A stretch of DNA of 64,000 bases from Zoogloea sp041917255. GTDB lineage: Bacteria; Pseudomonadota; Gammaproteobacteria; Burkholderiales; Rhodocyclaceae. This document shows positions 1-8,321 of the stretch, piece by piece. Location: positions 1 through 64,000 of the forward strand of contig JAYRYA010000013.1 in assembly GCA_041917255.1 (NCBI GenBank). Direction: 5' to 3'. Position 1 is the stretch's first letter. Every line of letters begins with the position of its first letter. Below the pieces are notes generated by a model, which made no database searches, was not told the origin of the DNA, and worked only from the letters and a program-made list of their open reading frames with translations. The position numbers and the translations under genes are program-made.

Positions 1-3
1 ACC

Positions 4-109
4 GTCGTAGCATCCATTTCGACTTCCCTCCTCGCCGTTTCAGATTGACCCTCAGCAATTCAATCTTGGCACTTTGATGCCGGGTGGCAACCCCACCGGG
101 CGGGTGGGG
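4..109. repeat. Dispersed intergenic repeat, copy A
   Basis: This stretch downstream of mgsC aligns with 20281-20390 over roughly 100 bases. Shared blocks include CGCCGTTTCAGA and ATGCCGGGTGGCAA, followed by a C-rich/G-rich hairpin (here CCCCACC at 91-97 and GGTGGGG at 103-109). Both copies lie outside genes. The family is not identified. No convincing Rho-independent terminator with a T-run was seen in 1-161, so the hairpin may be the only 3' structure of the upstream operon. Confidence 0.6.
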
Positions 110-161
110 GAAGTCCCTTTGTAGTCCTACGGGACGCGACGAGATGGCGGGATCGGCCCGC

Positions 162-1523
162 TCAGAAGCCCCGGCCCGGCACCCAGTTGGTGCCCGCCAG
201 CGGGACGCCAGCCATGGCGGCGGCTTCGATGGTGAGGGCGACCAGATCCTCCGGTTCCAGGTGATGCACGTTCTGCTTGCCGCAAGCCCGGGCGATGGTG
301 GTGAGCTCCATGTTGAGGGTCTTGAGGTAGTTCTTCAGGTGCTTGGCGCCGATGGCCGGAGTCAGGCGCTGCTCGAGGATCGCGTCCTGGGTGGTGATGC
401 CCACCGGGCACTTGCCGGTGTGGCAGTGGTGGCAGAAACCCGCGGTGGTGCCCAGCGCGTTGTAGTCGGCGAGGGCGTCGTGGTGGGCGCCGTGCTGGAA
501 GTAGGTCTCGCCGTTGCAGCCCAGCGCCACCAGCACGCCCTGGCCGATGGCCACCGCGTCGGCGCCCATCGCCAGCGCCTTGGCCACGTCGGCGCCGGTG
601 CGGATGCCGCCGGAGACGATCAGCTGCACCTTGCCCTTCATGTCCAGGTCTTCGAGGGCATCGACGGCCTGGCGCACGGCGGCGAGGGTCGGGATGCCCA
701 CGTGCTCGATGAAGCAGGTCTGGGTGGCCGCGGTGCCGCCCTGCATGCCGTCCACCACCACCACGTCGGCGCCGGAATGCACGGCCAGCTTCACGTCGTT
801 GAAGGTGCGGGTGGCGCCGACCTTCACGTAGATGGGCTTCTCCCAGTCGGTGATCTCGCGCAGCTCCTGGATCTTGATGGCCAGGTCATCCGGGCCGGTC
901 CAGTCCGGGTGACGGCAGGCGGAGCGCTGATCGACGCCTTCCGGCAGGGTGCGCATCTTGGCGACGCGCGGGTTCACCTTCTGGCCCAGCAGCATGCCGC
1001 CGCCGCCCGGCTTGGCGCCCTGACCGATGACCACCTCGATGGCGTCGGCCTTGCGCACGTCGTCGGGGTTGAAGCCGTAGCGGGACGGCAGGCACTGGTA
1101 GATCAGCGTTTTGGAGGAGCGGCGCTCTTCCTGGGTCATGCCGCCGTCGCCGGTGGTGGTGGAGGTGCCCATCTCGGTGGCGGCGAGGCCCAGCGCTTCC
1201 TTCACGTTGGCGGAGAGCGCGCCGAAGCTCATGCCGGCGATGGTGATGGGGATGTCGAGCTCGATCGGCTTCTTGGCAAAGCGGGTGCCGAGCACGGTCT
1301 TGGTGAGGCACTTCTCGCGATAGCCTTCGAGCGGGTAGCGCGACATGGAGGCGCCCAGGAAGACGAGGTCGTCGAAGTTGGGCAGCTTGCGCTTGGCGCC
1401 CATGCCGCGGATTTCATACAGGCCGTGGGCAGCGGCGTTGCGGATGTAGTCGAGGGTCTTGCGGTCGAAGCCGTAGGATTCCTCGCGGGAGATGTTCTTG
1501 AAGTGCAGGGGTTTGGTTTCCAT
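162..1523 (-). CDS. mgsC: N-methylglutamate synthase subunit C (FMN-binding glutamate synthase-like)
   Basis: A 453-residue protein of the FMN-binding glutamate synthase family, corresponding to the central synthase domain of GltB. It is the catalytic alpha/beta-barrel subunit that transfers the methylamino group of gamma-glutamylmethylamide to 2-oxoglutarate, giving N-methylglutamate. Visible hallmarks are IAGMSFGALSANVKEALG near residue 95, a glycine-rich PGGGGMLLGQKV stretch near 170, VVVDGMQGGTAATQ near 245 and a Cys cluster CHHCHTGKCPVGI near 365, which resembles the Fe-S motif of glutamate synthase. It is the last gene of the operon, 54 bp after mgsB. The assignment as Mgs rather than an ordinary glutamate synthase rests on the neighbouring gmaS and mgd genes. 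Cytoplasmic. Confidence 0.88.
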   Translation of the reverse strand: METKPLHFKNISREESYGFDRKTLDYIRNAAAHGLYEIRGMGAKRKLPNFDDLVFLGASMSRYPLEGYREKCLTKTVLGTRFAKKPIELDIPITIAGMSFGALSANVKEALGLAATEMGTSTTTGDGGMTQEERRSSKTLIYQCLPSRYGFNPDDVRKADAIEVVIGQGAKPGGGGMLLGQKVNPRVAKMRTLPEGVDQRSACRHPDWTGPDDLAIKIQELREITDWEKPIYVKVGATRTFNDVKLAVHSGADVVVVDGMQGGTAATQTCFIEHVGIPTLAAVRQAVDALEDLDMKGKVQLIVSGGIRTGADVAKALAMGADAVAIGQGVLVALGCNGETYFQHGAHHDALADYNALGTTAGFCHHCHTGKCPVGITTQDAILEQRLTPAIGAKHLKNYLKTLNMELTTIARACGKQNVHHLEPEDLVALTIEAAAMAGVPLAGTNWVPGRGF

Positions 1524-1577
1524 GATCGTGTCCTCGATGTTCCGGGTGGCGCGCGGGTGGCGGCGCGATGTTCCTGC

Positions 1578-2267
1578 TCAATATTCCTGGTTGGCGTCGG
1601 CGTTCCAGTGGTACAGGGAACGCTTGGAGGCGATGCGCCGGAAGGCCTTGGGGTCGTGGTCGAGGCCGGCCTGGTCGAGCAGACCCGCCACGGCGGCAAT
1701 GTCGGCGTCGCTCATCTCCTCGTACTGGGCGTCGGCGCCGAGGGATTTCACCTTGCCCTTCACGTAGAGCACGGCCTCGTAGAGCGAATCGCCCAGCGCG
1801 TCGCCCGCGTCGCCGCAGATGACCATGCGGCCGGCCTGGGCCATGAAGGCCGAGAAGCTGCCCACCGAGCCGCCGACGACGATGTCGCCGCCCTTGAGCG
1901 AGATGCCGCAGCGCAGGCCGGCGTCGCCGTCGATCACCAGCAGCCCGCCGTGGGCCGAGGCGCCGGCGCCGTTGCTGGCGAAGCCCTTCACGTGCACCTT
2001 GCCGCTCATCATGTTCTCGGCCACGCCGGTGCCGGCGCTGCCGGTGATGGTGACGGTGGCCGACTTGTTCATCCCGCCAGCGTAGTAGCCGGCGTGGCCG
2101 ACCACTTCCACTTGAACGGGGCAGTCGAGGCCGACGGCGATGTTGTGGGCGCCGTCGGGGTTGAGCACGGTGACGTGGCGGGGCTTGCCATCCTTGGCGT
2201 CGTTGTGCAGGAAGGTGTTGAGCTCGCGCAGCGGGGTGGTGGCGAGGTCAAAGGTCAGGCGTTCCAT
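1578..2267 (-). CDS. mgsB: N-methylglutamate synthase subunit B (GXGXG domain)
   Basis: A 229-residue protein made almost entirely of the GXGXG beta-helix domain found at the C-terminus of glutamate synthase large subunits. Repeated Gly-x-Gly turns are visible (GSAGTGVAENMMSG, GGDIVVGGSVGSF, ICGDAGDALGDS). It serves as the structural subunit of MgsABC. The ATG at 2267 was chosen over longer upstream frames because it starts the conserved sequence and follows GGAGATG. It overlaps the end of mgsA by 13 bp, so the two are probably translationally coupled. Same family as GlxC of rhizobia; the context favours Mgs. Confidence 0.85.
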   Translation of the reverse strand: MERLTFDLATTPLRELNTFLHNDAKDGKPRHVTVLNPDGAHNIAVGLDCPVQVEVVGHAGYYAGGMNKSATVTITGSAGTGVAENMMSGKVHVKGFASNGAGASAHGGLLVIDGDAGLRCGISLKGGDIVVGGSVGSFSAFMAQAGRMVICGDAGDALGDSLYEAVLYVKGKVKSLGADAQYEEMSDADIAAVAGLLDQAGLDHDPKAFRRIASKRSLYHWNADANQEY

Positions 2268-3163
2268 ACGTACATCTCCTCGGGCGCGGGTTCGAAAACG
2301 GTGGCGTGCTTGATGCCGGGCAGGTGGGCGAGCGAGCGGAATTCGGAGGCGATGGCCACGTAGTCGTCCGTCTCGGCCACCACCGCCGGCTTGCAGGCGA
2401 AGGGGTCGCGGATCAGGGCCAGCTTGTCGGGCGTGCCCATCAGGAAGGTGAAGAAGCCGTCTAGCTCCTCGAAGCCCTTCTGCAGCGCGGTTTCCAGGTC
2501 GTCCCCTTCGCGCAGGCGCCATTCCAGAAAGCGGCAGGCGGCTTCGGTGTCGTTGTCGGTCTCGAAGCGGATGCCGCGCGGCTCCAGCATCCGGCGGATG
2601 CCGTTGGGGTTGGACAGGGAGCCGTTATGCACCAGGCAGAAGTCCTCGCCGGCGGTGAAGGGGTGGGCGCGATCCGGCGTCACCGCCGACTCGGTGGCCA
2701 TCCGGGTGTGACCGACCAGGTGCGAGCCGGTGAGGCCGGAGAAACCGTAGCGCGCGGCCACCTCGGCCGGCGTACCGATGTCCTTGTAGAGGTCGATGCT
2801 GCGGCCGGTGGAGAGGATGTGCAGCTTGGGGTGATGCTCGGCGATCCAGCGCTTGACGATGGTCGGGGCCACGTCGAAGCTGAGGATGGCGTGGTTGCCC
2901 TTGATGCTGATCTCCACCGGCACGCCCAGGTGCTCCTTCAGGCTGTGGGCGAGGCCCAGCCAGTTGAAGTCGGCGCCGTCCTCGGTGAGGCCGGAATACA
3001 CGCTGATCTTGCGCTGGCTCTCGGCCAGCGGGTTGCCGAACACCGCGAGGCCGGCCGAATCGGGGCCGCGCTCGGTCATGCCGATCAACATCGGCACCAT
3101 CAGTTCGCCGAGCTGCTCGCGCAAGGCCGGTGTCTTCACCAGCAATCCAACGATTCCACACAT
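2255..3163 (-). CDS. mgsA: N-methylglutamate synthase subunit A (class II glutamine amidotransferase)
   Basis: A 302-residue Ntn-type class II amidotransferase. It begins MCGIVGLL, so Cys2 becomes the N-terminal nucleophile after Met removal. Further motifs are ERGPDSAG near 32, GHTRMATESAV near 150 and LVHNGSLSN near 177, the usual glutaminase signatures. In the Mgs complex it should hydrolyse gamma-glutamylmethylamide (rather than glutamine) and pass methylamine to the synthase subunit. It sits 24 bp after gmaS and overlaps mgsB. The homologous GlxB family shares this fold, so the specific substrate is inferred from context. Confidence 0.87.
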   Translation of the reverse strand: MCGIVGLLVKTPALREQLGELMVPMLIGMTERGPDSAGLAVFGNPLAESQRKISVYSGLTEDGADFNWLGLAHSLKEHLGVPVEISIKGNHAILSFDVAPTIVKRWIAEHHPKLHILSTGRSIDLYKDIGTPAEVAARYGFSGLTGSHLVGHTRMATESAVTPDRAHPFTAGEDFCLVHNGSLSNPNGIRRMLEPRGIRFETDNDTEAACRFLEWRLREGDDLETALQKGFEELDGFFTFLMGTPDKLALIRDPFACKPAVVAETDDYVAIASEFRSLAHLPGIKHATVFEPAPEEMYVWNA

Positions 3164-3187
3164 GGTTTGTTCTCCTTTGTCCTGTTA

Positions 3188-4516
3188 TCAGAAAAATTCC
3201 AGGTAGTTCTTGATTTCCCAGTCCGACACGTGGCGCATGTACTCCACCCACTCCATGTGCTTGAGGCGCAGGAACTCGGTGGCAACCGGGCCGAGGGCCT
3301 TGCACAGCACGGTGTCGTTCTCCAGTGCCAGCAGGGCCTCGTGGAGGTTCTGGGGCAGGATGCCGATGCCGGCGGCCTTGAGCTCTTCGGGGCTCAGCGC
3401 GTAGAGGTTCTGGTTGTGGGGTTCGCCCGGATCGAGGTCGCGCTCGATGCCGTCGAGGCCGGCGGCGATCACCGCGGCGGTGGCGAGGTAGGGGTTGCAG
3501 GCGCCGTCCGGCAGGCGCAGTTCGAGCCGGCCGTGGGGGATGCGCACCATCGACGAGCGGTTGTTGTCGCCGTAGCTGATGTAGGCCGGGGCCCAGGTGG
3601 CGCCGGTGAGGGAGCGGCCGACCACCAGGCGCTTGTAGCTGTTCACCGTGGGCGCACAGATCGCCGCCAGCGCCGGGGCGTGGGCGAGGATGCCGGACAG
3701 GAACTGGTAGGCCAGCTTGGAGAGGCCCAGCCCGCGCCTGTCGTGCTTGTCGGCAAACAGGTTGGTCTTGCCGTCGCCCAGCGACATGTGGATGTGCATG
3801 CCGTTGCCTGGGCGGTTGGCGAAGGGCTTGGGCATGAAGGAGCAGATCATGTCCAGGTCGTTGGCGATCTCCGAGGCGGCCATCTTGAACAGCAGGTAGT
3901 GGTCGGCGGAGGTCAGGCAGTCGGCGTAGGTGTAGTTGATCTCGAACTGGCCGTTGGCGTCCTCGTGGTCGATCTGATAGACGTCCACATCCACCTGGCG
4001 CAGGCTGTCGGTGAGGGTTTCGAGGAACTGGCGGTTGCGCGACAGGCCCTTGTAGTCGTAACAGGGCTTGGGCAGCGTGTCGGTCGGGTCGGTGGGGATG
4101 ATCTGGCCGGCTTCGTCCTTCTTGAGGAGCGAGAACTCCGGCTCCAGCCCGGTGAAGAAGGTGTAGCCCTTGGCATCCAGGCGCTTGATCTGATCCTTCA
4201 GCACCACGCGGGTGTCCAGCGGCCAGGGCTCGCCCTTCACGTGGCCGTCGCAGGCGATGCGGGCGTAGCCGGGCTGCCAGGGCACCAGGGTGAGCGTCGA
4301 GAGATCGCCGATGGCCATGTAGTCCGGGCCGTTGGGCTCGATGCCGAGGCCCCACACCGCGAAGCCCGCAAAACCGGCGCCGGTGGTGAGGATGCTCTCG
4401 AAGTGCGCGGCCGGTACGGCCTTGGTCTTGGCCGCGCCGTGGATGTCGACAAACTGGGCAAGGACATACTTGACGTCGTTGTCCGCGAGAAACTGCTTGG
4501 CTTCTGTGGGCGTCAT
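3188..4516 (-). CDS. gmaS: Gamma-glutamylmethylamide synthetase (glutamine synthetase-like)
   Basis: A 442-residue glutamine-synthetase-fold ligase that should condense glutamate and methylamine with ATP, the first step of the N-methylglutamate pathway. It has the GS beta-grasp start (FVDIHGAAKTKAVP), a metal/substrate region GLEPEFSLL, NGMHIHMSLGDGKTN, and a C-terminal arginine-rich active-site segment SSMVRIPHGRLELRLPDGA. The ATG at 4516 was chosen because it follows AGGAG at a proper distance and starts the conserved region; longer upstream frames overlap mgdD. It has the GMAS-like length and lacks the adenylylation-type C-terminus of GlnA. The neighbours mgd and mgs support this role over ordinary glutamine synthesis. 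Confidence 0.9.
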   Translation of the reverse strand: MTPTEAKQFLADNDVKYVLAQFVDIHGAAKTKAVPAAHFESILTTGAGFAGFAVWGLGIEPNGPDYMAIGDLSTLTLVPWQPGYARIACDGHVKGEPWPLDTRVVLKDQIKRLDAKGYTFFTGLEPEFSLLKKDEAGQIIPTDPTDTLPKPCYDYKGLSRNRQFLETLTDSLRQVDVDVYQIDHEDANGQFEINYTYADCLTSADHYLLFKMAASEIANDLDMICSFMPKPFANRPGNGMHIHMSLGDGKTNLFADKHDRRGLGLSKLAYQFLSGILAHAPALAAICAPTVNSYKRLVVGRSLTGATWAPAYISYGDNNRSSMVRIPHGRLELRLPDGACNPYLATAAVIAAGLDGIERDLDPGEPHNQNLYALSPEELKAAGIGILPQNLHEALLALENDTVLCKALGPVATEFLRLKHMEWVEYMRHVSDWEIKNYLEFF

Positions 4517-4550
4517 TGCCGCTCTCCTGAAGTTGGGGTTTGGGGGTTTT

Positions 4551-5156
4551 TCAGTCGATGCTGCGGGCAACCACGCCGCCGCCGCCGAGATCGCCGGCGA
4601 TGTCGAGCAGGGTTTCCCACAGGTAATGTCCATAGGTGCCGTCGCACCAGATGCGCAGGGTCGGGCGGCCGGCGCAGCGCTCGGGGATCGCCGTCACCCC
4701 GACGCCGACCATCGAGGTCAGCACCACCGGGCGGGTGCTCAGGTCGAGGGCACGGAAATTCACGCTGCAGCTCTGGCGCAGCAGCTCGTCGAGCCGGCTG
4801 CCCGACAGCACGAAGGCGGCGTCCTGGCGCAGCACCGGATACACGCCCGGACCCCGCGGGGTGGTGGCGAGGGGGGCGATCAGCGCGGCCGGGCCCTCAA
4901 TCAGAAACTCGGTGAAGCCGAGCCGGGCGATGCATCCGCCATCGTCGAGCGGCAGCCAGCTGTTGGGCGCCGGCGGAATCGGCAACCCGAGGGCCGCCAG
5001 CCAGTCGGCAGCGCCCGGGCCCTTGCAGCCGTGGCGGGCCAGCTCGGAGCGGTCGGCAATGCCGAGGGTGGCCGCGGCGGCGGCCTGCTGCTCGGGCGGG
5101 AGGAGCGAGGCGGCGACCAGGTCGGCCACCGGGCTCAGGGCGAGGTGCGCGCTCAT
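4551..5156 (-). CDS. mgdD: N-methylglutamate dehydrogenase subunit D (sarcosine oxidase gamma-like)
   Basis: A 201-residue protein of the heterotetrameric sarcosine oxidase gamma-subunit (SoxG) family. The N-terminus is variable and Ala-rich. The C-terminal half carries the recognisable CSVNFRALDLSTRPVVLTSM and WCDGTYGHYLWETLLDI segments. It should be a structural subunit of the cytoplasmic MgdABCD complex. It starts in a 4-base ATGA overlap with mgdC and is followed after 34 bp by gmaS. Gamma subunits diverge quickly, so the identification relies on these blocks plus gene order. Confidence 0.85.
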   Translation of the reverse strand: MSAHLALSPVADLVAASLLPPEQQAAAAATLGIADRSELARHGCKGPGAADWLAALGLPIPPAPNSWLPLDDGGCIARLGFTEFLIEGPAALIAPLATTPRGPGVYPVLRQDAAFVLSGSRLDELLRQSCSVNFRALDLSTRPVVLTSMVGVGVTAIPERCAGRPTLRIWCDGTYGHYLWETLLDIAGDLGGGGVVARSID

Positions 5157-8050
5157 GCGGCCTCCTTCTGCTTGAGGTTTTCGGGGTCGTAGAACGGGGC
5201 GGCGGAGACGGTGGCCTGGACCAGCGAGCCGCCGGTGAGGCGGATGTCGAGCCGGGTGCCGGTTGCGGCCAGCTCGGGCTTCACGAAGGCGAGACCGATG
5301 TGGCAGCCGACCGCCGGGCTGAAGGCGATGCTGGTGACCCGCCCGGCGATGTCGCCATCGGCGATGACCAGGTTGCATTCCAGCGGCACCGGGCCCACGT
5401 GGTCCGCCGGGAAGCGGATGCCCACCAGCTTCTGCTTGCGCGGCAGGCGGCCGACGGCGGCGAGGCTGCGCTGGCCAACGAAGAAGGGCTTGTTCATCTT
5501 GAGCGCCCAGTCGAGGCCCACCTCCAGCGGGGTGGTGAGGCCGTCGGTGTCCTGACCGATGATGATGTGGCCCTTCTCCAGCCGCAGCAGGCGCTGGGCT
5601 TCCACGCCGAAGGGGCGGATGCCGTGGGCACTGCCCGCGGCCATCAGCGCGTCCCACAGGGCGCCGCCGCTGTTGGCGGGCACGTGGATCTCGTAGCCCC
5701 ACTCACCCACGAAGCCGACGCGCATCAGCCGGGCGGGGATGCCAGCCACCTCACCCTGGCGCACCGCCAGGTAGGGGAAGGCGGCGGCGGTGAGATCCAG
5801 CCCGGTGAGCTTGGCCAGCACCAGCCGGGATTTCGGCCCGGCGAGATTGACCGCGGCGAACGCGCCGGTGTGATTGACGATGCCGCAGTCGAGCCGCCAC
5901 AGGGTGTTGAGGCGGGACAGCTCGCGGTAGATCGTCGCGGCGCCGGAGGTGGTGGTGGTGAAGTAGAAGTGATCCTCCGCCAGCCGGGCCACCACGCCGT
6001 CGTCGATCACCACGCCGGACTCGTCGCACATCACCGCGTAGCGGGTCATGCCCACCTTGAGGTTGGCGTAGCTGGCGGCATAGACGCGCTCGAGGAACTC
6101 GGCCGCCTGGGGGCCGATGACCTCCAGCTTTCCGAGGGTGCCCACGTCGATGATGCCGACGCCCCCGCGCACCGCCGCCGCTTCGCCGCGGATGCAGTCG
6201 AGACGGCTCTCGCCGGCGCGCTGGTAGAACTCCGGCCGCTGCCACACGCCGGCCGGCATCCACTTGGCGCCGAGGGCCTCGTGGCGGCTGTGCAGCGGGG
6301 TGCGCCGCTCGGGGCTGAAGCCGCGTCCGGCCAGAATGGACATGGGTACCGGATGGAAGAACGGCCGGGCGGTGGTGGTGCCGACCTGCTGGGGCGCCTT
6401 GCCGGTGAGCCGGGCCAGGATGCGCAGCCCGTTCATGTTGGAGTGCTTGCCCTGGCTGGGGCCCATGCCATTGGTGGAGAAGCGCTTGAGCAGCTCGATG
6501 TTGTCGAAGCCCTCCTGCACCGCGTTGCAGAAATCCTTGTATTGCAGGTCCTCGTCGAAATCGACGAAGTTCTTGCCGGCCGGGTGATCGACGATCGGCC
6601 ACGGGTGGCTGGGGCACTCGGCTTCGGCGGCCAGAGCCTCGCCGGTGGCGCTGCCGAAGCCGGCCGCGGCGGCGGCGTGGCTGCCGGCACGGGCGCCGTC
6701 GGCGAGCTTGCGCTCAAGGCCGAACACGCCATTCACGCGGCCGCAGGCGAACACACCGTCGGGCAGCACGTCGGGCACGAACTGCTCTACCGCCGTGTCG
6801 AAGCGCATCCGCGTGCCGGCCTGATACAGCAGGTTGGCGGCGGGCGCCCAACCGGTGCTCATCAGGATGCCGTCGCAGGCGATCTCGCGCTGTGCGCCCA
6901 CCGGCTGGCCATTGGCGCCAAGGCTGGCGACCCGGGCACCGGCGCACAGCCCGGCGGCGTCGGCGATGCCTTCGACGATGCAGCTGCCGGTGAGCACCTC
7001 GACACCGGCCTGGGCGAGCAGGCGAGCCAGGGGCTCGGCGCTGCCGACCGCCGGGCGCAGATCCACCACTGCGGCCACTTTCACGTCGTTGGCCAGCAGG
7101 TCGAGGGCGGCGCGGTAGCCATCGGCGTTGGCGGCGAGCACCACGGCGCGCTGCATCGGCTTGACGCCGTAGCGGTAGATCAGGCGCTGGGCGGCACTGG
7201 CCAGCATCACGCCGGGCAGGTCGTTGTTGTGGAAGACGGCGGGCTGCTCGAAGGCGCCGCTGGCGACCACCACGCTGCCGGCGCGCATCTTGACCATGCG
7301 ATCGGCACTGACCAGCGGAATCCAGTGGTCCTTGTAGTAGCCGGCGGCGTAGGTGGCGGTGACCACCCGGATGCGCGGCTCGGCGGCCACGCAGGCGAGG
7401 AGTTCGGCGTGGGTGCGGCGGCGGGTGGCGTCGTTGCCGAACTGGTAGCCCGCCGAACCCCCGATGCGGGCGTTCTCGTCCACCACCACCACGTCGGCGC
7501 CCTGGGCGGCGGCGGCCAGCGCGGCGGAGAGCCCGGCGGCGCCGCCACCGATCACCAGCACGTCGCAGAAGTCGTAGGCCTTGGGCGTGCGCTTGCGCGG
7601 GGCGCTGACATCGACGCGGCCGAGGCCGGTCATCACCCGGAACATGCGCTCCCACATGGGGAACAGGCGCTTGTTGTGGAAGGCCTTGTAGTAGAAGCCC
7701 ACCGGCAGGAAGCGCGACAGCTTGCCGAGGATGCGGCCCTTGTCGTGCTCCAGCGAGCCGAAGGTGTTGACCGCGGTGAGGTCCATCCCGGCGACCAGCG
7801 GCGTCACGTCGGCGCGCAGGTTGGGCATGTCGCCCCACTGGTGGATGGCGTTGGTGTCGTGGTTGGCGAGGGACAGCACGCCACGGGGCCGGTGGTACTT
7901 GAAGCTGCGGCCCAGCACACGGACATCGGCACCCCACAGGGCGGTGGTGACGGTGTCACCCTCATAGCCCTTGTAGGTGCGGCCCTCGAAGCGGAATTCG
8001 ACGGAACGGGAGCGGTCGATCCATTCACCGCTGATAGCAGGCAGTCGCAT
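5153..8050 (-). CDS. mgdC: N-methylglutamate dehydrogenase subunit C (sarcosine oxidase alpha-like)
   Basis: A 965-residue subunit of the SoxA type. Residues about 1-100 form a 2Fe-2S-ferredoxin-like domain (FEGRTYKGYEGDTVTTAL). A Rossmann dinucleotide-binding site (VIGGGAAGLSAALA) follows near residue 170. The last third is an aminomethyltransferase (GcvT) domain that binds tetrahydrofolate (GVGIIDVGTLGKLEVIGP, later FGVEAQRLLRLEKGHIIIGQD). It should accept the methyl-derived carbon as 5,10-methylene-tetrahydrofolate while N-methylglutamate is oxidised in the complex. The start MRLPAISGEWID overlaps the mgdB stop by one base (TGATG). Sarcosine oxidase alpha is the main alternative; gmaS and mgsABC in the same operon argue for Mgd. 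Confidence 0.9.
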   Translation of the reverse strand: MRLPAISGEWIDRSRSVEFRFEGRTYKGYEGDTVTTALWGADVRVLGRSFKYHRPRGVLSLANHDTNAIHQWGDMPNLRADVTPLVAGMDLTAVNTFGSLEHDKGRILGKLSRFLPVGFYYKAFHNKRLFPMWERMFRVMTGLGRVDVSAPRKRTPKAYDFCDVLVIGGGAAGLSAALAAAAQGADVVVVDENARIGGSAGYQFGNDATRRRTHAELLACVAAEPRIRVVTATYAAGYYKDHWIPLVSADRMVKMRAGSVVVASGAFEQPAVFHNNDLPGVMLASAAQRLIYRYGVKPMQRAVVLAANADGYRAALDLLANDVKVAAVVDLRPAVGSAEPLARLLAQAGVEVLTGSCIVEGIADAAGLCAGARVASLGANGQPVGAQREIACDGILMSTGWAPAANLLYQAGTRMRFDTAVEQFVPDVLPDGVFACGRVNGVFGLERKLADGARAGSHAAAAAGFGSATGEALAAEAECPSHPWPIVDHPAGKNFVDFDEDLQYKDFCNAVQEGFDNIELLKRFSTNGMGPSQGKHSNMNGLRILARLTGKAPQQVGTTTARPFFHPVPMSILAGRGFSPERRTPLHSRHEALGAKWMPAGVWQRPEFYQRAGESRLDCIRGEAAAVRGGVGIIDVGTLGKLEVIGPQAAEFLERVYAASYANLKVGMTRYAVMCDESGVVIDDGVVARLAEDHFYFTTTTSGAATIYRELSRLNTLWRLDCGIVNHTGAFAAVNLAGPKSRLVLAKLTGLDLTAAAFPYLAVRQGEVAGIPARLMRVGFVGEWGYEIHVPANSGGALWDALMAAGSAHGIRPFGVEAQRLLRLEKGHIIIGQDTDGLTTPLEVGLDWALKMNKPFFVGQRSLAAVGRLPRKQKLVGIRFPADHVGPVPLECNLVIADGDIAGRVTSIAFSPAVGCHIGLAFVKPELAATGTRLDIRLTGGSLVQATVSAAPFYDPENLKQKEAA

Positions 8051-8307
8051 CAGGCTTCTCCCTCGTAAAAGTAGGTGCGCACGACGACGTCCTTCTCGGT
8101 GTCGCGCTCGGCGATGAACCAGGTGTTGCTGGGGGTATGGCACCACCACTCGCGCTTCACGCCGGGGGCGCCGTTGCGGTTGAAGACGTAGTCGGCCCAG
8201 GTGGCGTCGTCGCAGGCAGCGGGGTCGGGCATCGGCCGGACTTCGCCCCAGTAGAAGAACTCGGAGACGGGGCGCGGACCGTTGAGGGGACAGGTCAGGA
8301 TCTTCAT
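8050..8307 (-). CDS. mgdB: N-methylglutamate dehydrogenase subunit B (sarcosine oxidase delta-like)
   Basis: An 85-residue small subunit of the SoxD family, which in sarcosine oxidase carries a structural zinc site. It starts MKILTCPLNGPRPVSEF. In classical SoxD the N-terminus is CxxC (Cys6, Cys9); here Cys6 remains but position 9 is Asn. A C-terminal Cys-His pair (Cys56-His57) and Cys32 are present. Zinc binding is therefore likely altered or uses other ligands. Tightly placed between mgdA (14 bp upstream) and mgdC (1-base overlap). Confidence 0.85.
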   Translation of the reverse strand: MKILTCPLNGPRPVSEFFYWGEVRPMPDPAACDDATWADYVFNRNGAPGVKREWWCHTPSNTWFIAERDTEKDVVVRTYFYEGEA

Positions 8308-8321
8308 GGTCGGAACCTCGC

